Part shown: positions 22,861 through 25,077 of the stretch, piece after piece
Numbering within the stretch: position 1 is the first letter of the stretch
How the letters are laid out: each line of letters opens with the position of its first letter
DNA from: an uncultured Bacteroides sp.
GTDB taxonomy: Bacteria; Bacteroidota; Bacteroidia; Bacteroidales; Bacteroidaceae
Direction: 5' to 3'
Assembly (NCBI GenBank): GCA_905198575.1
Contig: CAJKDC010000032.1
Coordinates: 1 to 25,077 of the forward strand
Length of the DNA stretch: 25,077 nt
Notes under the pieces: generated by a model
What the model was told of the DNA's origin: nothing
Database searches by the model: none
What the model saw: only the letters and a program-made list of their open reading frames with translations
Program-made: the position numbers and the translations under genes

Positions 22861-24057
22861 CTATTTAACTATCATATATCCAGCATCAAGCAAAGCATTT
22901 CTTATCATACTGATATGTTCTGAATTTCTGGTTTCCATCACCAGACGAAGGTAGCATCCGGTGACATTATTCCCCGTACTGCTACGTTCGTGCAACACAG
23001 AAATAATATTACCTCCCAATCCGGCTATAATTTTACTTACTCCCATCAGCTGTCCAGGCTTGTCATACAAATCAATGGTAACCGAATAAGAACGGCCAGA
23101 CATATCAAGTCCCCTGCCAATCACACGACTCAGAATCGTCACATCGATATTTCCTCCCGAAACCAGACAAATTACTTTCTTGCCCGAAATAGGCACCTTA
23201 TTATACATGGCTGCAGCCACTGCCACTGCACCGGCACCTTCCGAAATCAGTTTCTGCTGTTCCAGCATAGCCAGTATCGCCGCACAAATCTCGTCTTCGG
23301 TTACCGTCACGATTCCATCCACATACTTGCTCACCAGCTCAAACGTATGGGCTCCCGGCTCTTTAACAGCAATACCATCGGCAATGGTGGATACCGTACT
23401 CAGCTTTTCTATCCGGTTATGCTCAATAGAGTTCAGCATACTGGGCGCACCTTTGGCCTGCACGCCATACACTTTCACAGAAGGTTTCAGTGATTTCAGG
23501 GTATAGGCAATACCGGAAATAAGTCCTCCCCCACCAATCGGCACAATAACAACATCCACATCAGGCAACTGCTCCAGCAATTCCAAAGCGATTGTCCCCT
23601 GACCGGCAATAACAGCCTCATCGTCAAACGGATGGATAAAAGTATACCCTTTTTCCTCTTTCAGCTGGAGGGCTTTCTGATAGGCATCATCATACACTCC
23701 CGGCACCAGACAGACTTCGGCTCCATAACGTTTCGTAGATTCCACTTTAGATATCGGCGCTCCTTCGGGCAAACAAATCAAAGACTTAATACCATGTTTC
23801 GTAGCACCCAAAGCAACTCCCTGCGCATGGTTTCCCGCCGAACAGGCTATCACGCCACGTTGCTTTTCCTCATCGGTCAATGTGGAAATTTTATAACATG
23901 CACCTCGCAGTTTAAAAGAACCTGTATATTGCAAGTTCTCCGGTTTTAAATACACAAAACTCTCCTCGTTGATGCGCGGAGCGTAAATTAAATCTGTTCT
24001 TCGGATGACTTCTTTCAATGCATACGAAGCTCTGTACACCGTATCTAATGTCAACAT
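22861..24057 (-). CDS. ilvA: Threonine ammonia-lyase (threonine deaminase), medium form
   Basis: A 398-residue PLP enzyme that converts L-threonine to 2-oxobutanoate and ammonia, the entry to isoleucine biosynthesis or to threonine fermentation. PLP is held by K49 in TGSFKLRGA. SAGNHAQG (73-80) and the phosphate-binding loop G175-G-G-G-L-I-S are present. A single ACT-type regulatory domain follows from about residue 322 (SVTIDLYDKPGQL). The long biosynthetic IlvA (about 510 residues) has two ACT-like units and catabolic TdcB (about 330) has none, so this is the intermediate form. Feedback by isoleucine or valine is plausible but not shown. It is monocistronic, with a perfect -7 box at 24085 and its own terminator. 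Serine may also be a substrate. Confidence 0.93.
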   Translation of the reverse strand: MLTLDTVYRASYALKEVIRRTDLIYAPRINEESFVYLKPENLQYTGSFKLRGACYKISTLTDEEKQRGVIACSAGNHAQGVALGATKHGIKSLICLPEGAPISKVESTKRYGAEVCLVPGVYDDAYQKALQLKEEKGYTFIHPFDDEAVIAGQGTIALELLEQLPDVDVVIVPIGGGGLISGIAYTLKSLKPSVKVYGVQAKGAPSMLNSIEHNRIEKLSTVSTIADGIAVKEPGAHTFELVSKYVDGIVTVTEDEICAAILAMLEQQKLISEGAGAVAVAAAMYNKVPISGKKVICLVSGGNIDVTILSRVIGRGLDMSGRSYSVTIDLYDKPGQLMGVSKIIAGLGGNIISVLHERSSTGNNVTGCYLRLVMETRNSEHISMIRNALLDAGYMIVK

Positions 24058-24084
24058 ATACCTTATTTATAACTATATTGGCGG

Positions 24085-24092
24085 CAAAGATA
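24085..24092 (-). promoter_or_regulatory. -7 promoter box of ilvA
   Basis: The minus strand reads TATCTTTG, an exact TAnnTTTG match, 28 bases upstream of the ilvA ATG. The -33 position reads GCTG, a poor match. No T-box, leader peptide or other isoleucine-responsive element is visible in the short leader. Confidence 0.5.
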
Positions 24093-24204
24093 CTACTTTC
24101 CTGCAATAGAACAGCTTGGGGAACCAAAAAATCCAGACTGTTTCATCAATTCCTCCTACATAATTCTTGAAAAATACCATTTGCACGTTTTATCTTCCAA
24201 ATAC

Positions 24205-24235
24205 TATGAACCTAAAGAATTATCTTATAAATTTG
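24205..24235 (+). promoter_or_regulatory. Promoter of cutC (-33 TATG, -7 TAAATTTG)
   Basis: TATG (24205-24208) is followed after 19 bases by TAAATTTG (24228-24235), an exact -7 match. A start near 24242 leaves about 19 bases to the ATG. The layout is the same as that of the rseC-rnf promoter. Confidence 0.5.
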
Positions 24236-24260
24236 TAGTATTAACCCAAAACAACAAATC

Positions 24261-25001
24261 ATGGATTATCGTATAGAAAATTGTGCCAATTCGGTAGAAA
24301 GTGCCATCCGCGCTCAGGAAGGTGGAGCCTACCGTGTAGAACTTTGTGCAGGTATCCCGGAAGGCGGTACAACCCCCTCGTATGGTGACATTCTGATGGC
24401 TCGGAAAAGCATCGACATCAAGTTGCACGTCATTATCCGTCCGCGCGGAGGTGATTTTCTTTACTCACCGCTGGAGCAGGAAATCATGCTGCACGACATC
24501 CGCATCGCCAAAGAACTGGGAGCAGACGGAGTGGTATTTGGCTGTCTTACCGCCGACGGAAAAGTGGATATGGACGTAATGCGCAAAATGATGCAGGCAG
24601 CCGAAGGAATGAACGTAACCTTCCACCGTGCTTTCGACATGTGCAGCAATCCGCAGGAAGCACTGGAACAGATTATCGAACTGGGCTGTAGCCGCATCCT
24701 TACCTCCGGTCTGGAAGCAACGGCAGAACAGGGCATCCCTTTGCTGAAAGAGCTGGTAAAACAGGCCGACGGACGCATCATCATCATGCCTGGCTGTGGT
24801 GTCAATCCCGGCAACATCCGTAAAATCTGCGAAGCAACCGGTGCTACCGAATTTCATTTCTCCGGCAGAAGCCAGAAAGAGAGCGGCATGAAATTCCGCA
24901 ACCCGAATGTATCAATGGGAGGAACAGTAAAAATAGAAGAGTATCTGAACGACGTTACCGACCCTGCAAAAATCAGCGCTGCCATCCGGGCACTGCAATA
25001 A
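24261..25001 (+). CDS. cutC: CutC family protein (TIM-barrel, copper homeostasis protein CutC)
   Basis: A 246-residue cytoplasmic protein of the CutC family, near the usual 245-250 residues. Conserved blocks are ANSVESAIRAQEGGAYRVELCA near the N-terminus, then IIRPRGGDFLYS, LGADGVVFGCLT, VTFHRAFDMC, RILTSGLEATA, IMPGCGVNPGNI and TEFHFSG. These are the strand-end motifs of its TIM barrel and include conserved Cys and His residues that have been proposed to bind copper. The copper role rests on old genetic work and is disputed, so the enzymatic function is effectively unknown. It is divergent from ilvA across a 203-base gap in which I see only the two promoters. There is no copper-export gene nearby and no clear terminator downstream. 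Confidence 0.93.
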   Translation: MDYRIENCANSVESAIRAQEGGAYRVELCAGIPEGGTTPSYGDILMARKSIDIKLHVIIRPRGGDFLYSPLEQEIMLHDIRIAKELGADGVVFGCLTADGKVDMDVMRKMMQAAEGMNVTFHRAFDMCSNPQEALEQIIELGCSRILTSGLEATAEQGIPLLKELVKQADGRIIIMPGCGVNPGNIRKICEATGATEFHFSGRSQKESGMKFRNPNVSMGGTVKIEEYLNDVTDPAKISAAIRALQ

Positions 25002-25045
25002 ACGGTACGCATCTTGTGTATCGTAAGCATTCGAAGAAATGCACC

Positions 25046-25076
25046 TTTTACACTTTGAGGTTTGGTTGTAGCTTTG
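25046..25076 (+). promoter_or_regulatory. Promoter at the right edge, for a gene outside the window
   Basis: TTTT (25046-25049) is followed after 19 bases by TAGCTTTG (25069-25076), an exact TAnnTTTG match. It points to a plus-strand transcript beginning just past the window, so cutC is probably monocistronic. Confidence 0.45.
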
Positions 25077-25077
25077 C

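Noticed and set aside
25027..25042. GCATT/AATGC hairpin downstream of cutC
   Set aside because: A 5-bp stem followed by ACCTTTTAC is too weak for a terminator, though it could contribute to one.
1..25077. CRISPR arrays, insertion sequences, integrase attachment sites, tRNA genes
   Set aside because: No regularly spaced repeats, transposase or integrase motifs, terminal inverted repeats or tRNA-like cloverleaf sequences were found on reading.

Overview
This window looks like core chromosome of a Bacteroidales gut bacterium, most likely Bacteroides or Phocaeicola. That placement is an inference from several signals. Starts lack Shine-Dalgarno sequences and usually have an AT-rich leader. Many genes are preceded by the Bacteroides -7 box TAnnTTTG. 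The Rnf operon has the order rseC-rnfB-C-D-G-E-A. Porin, lipoprotein and SGNH-type proteins are of Bacteroidota character. No tRNA, rRNA, CRISPR array, insertion sequence or phage gene was seen, and no stretch of more than 300 bases lacks a gene.

Layout. Bases 1-1002 (+) hold the last codons of an upstream gene and a membrane-anchored SGNH-like protein, probably the end of an O-acetylation or surface-polymer locus. Bases 1068-1592 (+) encode a nitroreductase, convergent with a small zinc aminopeptidase-like gene (1603-2349, -). Bases 2416-4701 (-) form a two-gene operon of secreted type II asparaginase followed by an outer-membrane porin, closed by a clear terminator. Bases 4965-9016 (-) hold a MaoC-type hydratase, an M3 peptidyl-dipeptidase lipoprotein, a Gfo/Idh/MocA oxidoreductase and a 68-residue zinc-ribbon protein. 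Bases 9137-14190 (+) hold a 1430-residue nuclease-helicase protein with an extra C-terminal Rossmann-like domain, followed after 14 bases by a short-chain dehydrogenase. Bases 14187-16819 (-) hold a MATE transporter and galE. Bases 17040-22703 (-) are the complete Rnf operon with its RseC-family partner. Bases 22861-24057 (-) encode threonine ammonia-lyase and 24261-25001 (+) encode CutC. A promoter at the right edge points to a gene outside the window.

How the genes work together. The Rnf complex couples electron transfer between reduced ferredoxin and NAD+ to ion movement across the inner membrane, through four Fe4S4 ferredoxin motifs in RnfB, two in RnfC, covalent FMN in RnfD and RnfG, and an RnfA/RnfE membrane pair. 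The asparaginase-porin operon, the peptidyl-dipeptidase, the aminopeptidase-like protein and the threonine deaminase fit an organism that uses peptides and amino acids, but apart from the operon itself that link is inference.

The most unusual object is the large protein at 9137-13429. It joins a Dna2/Cas4-type PD-(D/E)XK nuclease, an SF1B (UPF1/Dna2-like) helicase and a C-terminal domain resembling a degenerate class I methyltransferase fold. A second point of interest is RnfG, which carries a canonical flavinylation-like motif in its C-terminal tail besides the expected, non-canonical one.
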